Assembly: GCA_049700195.1 (NCBI GenBank)
Contig: JBNAVY010000023.1
Span: 1 to 34,635, forward strand
Length of the DNA stretch: 34,635 nucleotides
From: JBNAVY01 sp049700195
Lineage (GTDB): Bacteria > Bacillota > Thermoanaerobacteria > Thermoanaerobacterales > Thermoanaerobacteraceae
Direction: 5' to 3'
Shown piece after piece: positions 33,187-34,635 of this stretch (positions within the stretch are counted from its first letter, which is position 1; each line of letters begins with the position of its first letter). The notes under the pieces are model-generated. The model saw only the letters and a list, made by a program, of their open reading frames with translations, searched no databases and had not been told where the DNA came from. The position numbers and the translations under genes were made by a program.

Positions 33187-34511
33187 AAAAAGATATTGAA
33201 AAAATTTTAGAAGAAAAAGGTACTCAGATAAAAACTGCAAAAATACCTGATGAAATAGAAAATTATATAAAAACCGGTATAGAAAAAGGTAAAAAAAGAA
33301 AACTTATTTTAAAACAGAGAAAAAAATTTTCTTACATTGCAGCAGGCATTGTTTTAGTTTTATTTGTGATGTCTATAAGGTTATCAACAAGCGTTGCGGC
33401 ATATATCAGTCAAATACCAGGTTTTCAATCAATTGTGCATTTGGTAAGATATGATAAAGGCCTTGATTTAGCAGTAAAAAATAACTTTATACAACCTATT
33501 TATCTTTCAAAAGAAGACGAAGGTATGAAAGTTTCAATAGATGGATTAATTGTTGATGAAAGCCGCATAATAATATTTTACTCTATTGAAAATAAATCTG
33601 ACAACCCAATAAAACTTAAAGATATAAAATTATATGACAATAATAATCAACCATTAGAAGATGTGTCTGTAAGCTGGAGCGGTTTTGACAATTTAAATAA
33701 GGAAAAAGTAAGTTTTATAGACATTGCTTTTTCAGAAGAAAAAGATAAAATACCAGATAAATTAAATGTGGATTTTGAATTTAACGGTATAAAAAATTCT
33801 CTATTTAACTTTTCTATTCCTATAGATAAAGAGAAGTTTATAGGATTAAAGGAAGTTTTTATTTTAAATAAAACAGTAGAAATAGACAGACAAAAAATTA
33901 CTTTTGAAAAAGTGATAATTTATCCCACACGTATTGCTGTATATATTAGCTACGACACAAAAAACACTAAAAAAATACTTGGCTTTTATGACATGAAGTT
34001 TATAGATGAAGACAATGATATATTCGGACAAATAAGTAATGGAGTAACTTCAACAATAAAAGATGATAATAACATAATACTTTATTTTCAGAGCAATTTC
34101 TTCAAAAAGCCAAAAAACTTATATATTGTCTTTTCAAAAATCAAGGCAATTGATAAAGATAAAGAATATGTTTTAATAGACTTAAAAAATAACACAATTT
34201 TAAATAAACCTGATGAAAAGCTCAATTTAAATGACATAGTGAATAATGGCAATGATATAGAACTTGTGTTTGCTATTGAAAAGATAGATAATTCAAATAA
34301 TTATTATGATCCTTTTTACAGCGAATTTGAGGACTCCTCTATGAAAAAATACAATTTCTCAAACTGGAGCATTCATGCTGTAGAAAATGAAAAAATAGAG
34401 AAAGTCATAATCAAAATTCCAAATATATCTTATGATAACCCAGTCAAATTTAAAATTGTAGATTATCCTCTTTTAATTAGTGATAGAGAAATAAAGATAA
34501 AGGTAAAATAA
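33183..34511 (+). CDS. DUF4179-type anti-sigma factor
   Basis: The 442-residue membrane-anchored protein has a short cytoplasmic part (about 60 residues, basic), one membrane segment (FSYIAAGIVLVLFVMSIRL) and a long beta-rich extracellular part starting with a DUF4179-like domain (about residues 75-190). It would hold the sigma factor at the membrane until a surface signal acts. The TTG start at 33183 overlaps the sigma stop (TTGA) and follows GGGGGTGAG. The zinc-finger motif of ZAS-type anti-sigmas is absent, which is normal for the DUF4179 group. Confidence 0.82.
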   Translation: MKKDIEKILEEKGTQIKTAKIPDEIENYIKTGIEKGKKRKLILKQRKKFSYIAAGIVLVLFVMSIRLSTSVAAYISQIPGFQSIVHLVRYDKGLDLAVKNNFIQPIYLSKEDEGMKVSIDGLIVDESRIIIFYSIENKSDNPIKLKDIKLYDNNNQPLEDVSVSWSGFDNLNKEKVSFIDIAFSEEKDKIPDKLNVDFEFNGIKNSLFNFSIPIDKEKFIGLKEVFILNKTVEIDRQKITFEKVIIYPTRIAVYISYDTKNTKKILGFYDMKFIDEDNDIFGQISNGVTSTIKDDNNIILYFQSNFFKKPKNLYIVFSKIKAIDKDKEYVLIDLKNNTILNKPDEKLNLNDIVNNGNDIELVFAIEKIDNSNNYYDPFYSEFEDSSMKKYNFSNWSIHAVENEKIEKVIIKIPNISYDNPVKFKIVDYPLLISDREIKIKVK

Positions 34512-34520
34512 ATAATCAAA

Positions 34521-34577
34521 TAAAAGGAGACGGTTCCCTATTTAAGATCTTAAAATAAGAAAAACCGTCTCCTTTTA
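34521..34577 (+). terminator. Terminator after the sigma/anti-sigma operon
   Basis: TAAAAGGAGACGGTT (34521-34535) pairs perfectly with AACCGTCTCCTTTTA (34563-34577). The loop itself has a palindrome around AGATCT. T-rich sequence follows on both sides, so it may act in both directions. Its arm also resembles the motif near 25300. Confidence 0.8.
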
Positions 34578-34635
34578 TTAATTTTATTTTAAACTTCATT
34601 TAATCATTATCAACTAACAATTTGAATGGGATATA

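Overview
The window is AT-rich DNA with strong AGGAGG-type ribosome binding sites and frequent TTG starts. It carries clostridial families: NatAB-type ABC exporters, an ECF sigma factor with a DUF4179 anti-sigma, and tandem Cys-rich peptides. This fits a low-GC, probably thermophilic, clostridial Firmicute such as Thermoanaerobacter or Caldanaerobacter. That assignment is from recall of gene content, not a database match. A 100-N scaffold gap (8956-9055) shows it is a draft assembly.

Layout. 301-4539 (minus strand): two ABC exporters in one overlapping operon. 4899-5217: decayed remnants. 5218-8765 (minus): RiPP locus 1, a sactipeptide-like cluster with a 44-residue precursor carrying four cysteines at C-x2-C spacing, a PqqD-like plus radical SAM/SPASM maturase (broken), a membrane protein and an ABC exporter. 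8941-9180: truncated 3' copy of a LuxR-type regulator gene. 9194-19819 (minus): RiPP locus 2, with a DUF4097-type lipoprotein, six tandem Cys-rich precursor peptides sharing a 15-residue leader, a second radical SAM/SPASM maturase (broken), an HExxH metallopeptidase (broken), a GNAT acetyltransferase, an ABC exporter and a MacB-like three-gene ABC system. 20218-20994: the intact GAF-LuxR regulator. 21003-25165: a lipoprotein, a YhfC-like membrane protease, DUF1648 proteins (one frameshifted), a PfkB-family sugar kinase on the plus strand and a frameshifted membrane protein. 25198-29605 (minus): a polymorphic-toxin locus with a peptidoglycan-binding toxin, two candidate immunity genes, an orphan toxin cassette and a broken glycosyltransferase. 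29991-31620: a graveyard of gene remnants, including RelE-like and IS256-like ones, around one intact small membrane protein. 31779-34511: a methyltransferase (minus) and an ECF sigma/anti-sigma pair (plus).

The most interesting content is the pair of adjacent RiPP loci. They encode two different substrate classes, each next to its own radical SAM maturase and exporter. The luxR 3' end is present beside both, in the same orientation, as if one regulator module had been duplicated. Segments homologous to one another also lie on both sides of the RiPP region in the same order (2.2-5.2 kb and 21.0-25.2 kb). The precursor and most transport genes are open, but both maturases and the peptidase carry in-frame stops and/or -1 frameshifts. 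One of these stops is a UGA exactly where a SPASM cysteine is expected. The sequence alone cannot separate real decay, recoding and draft-sequence error.
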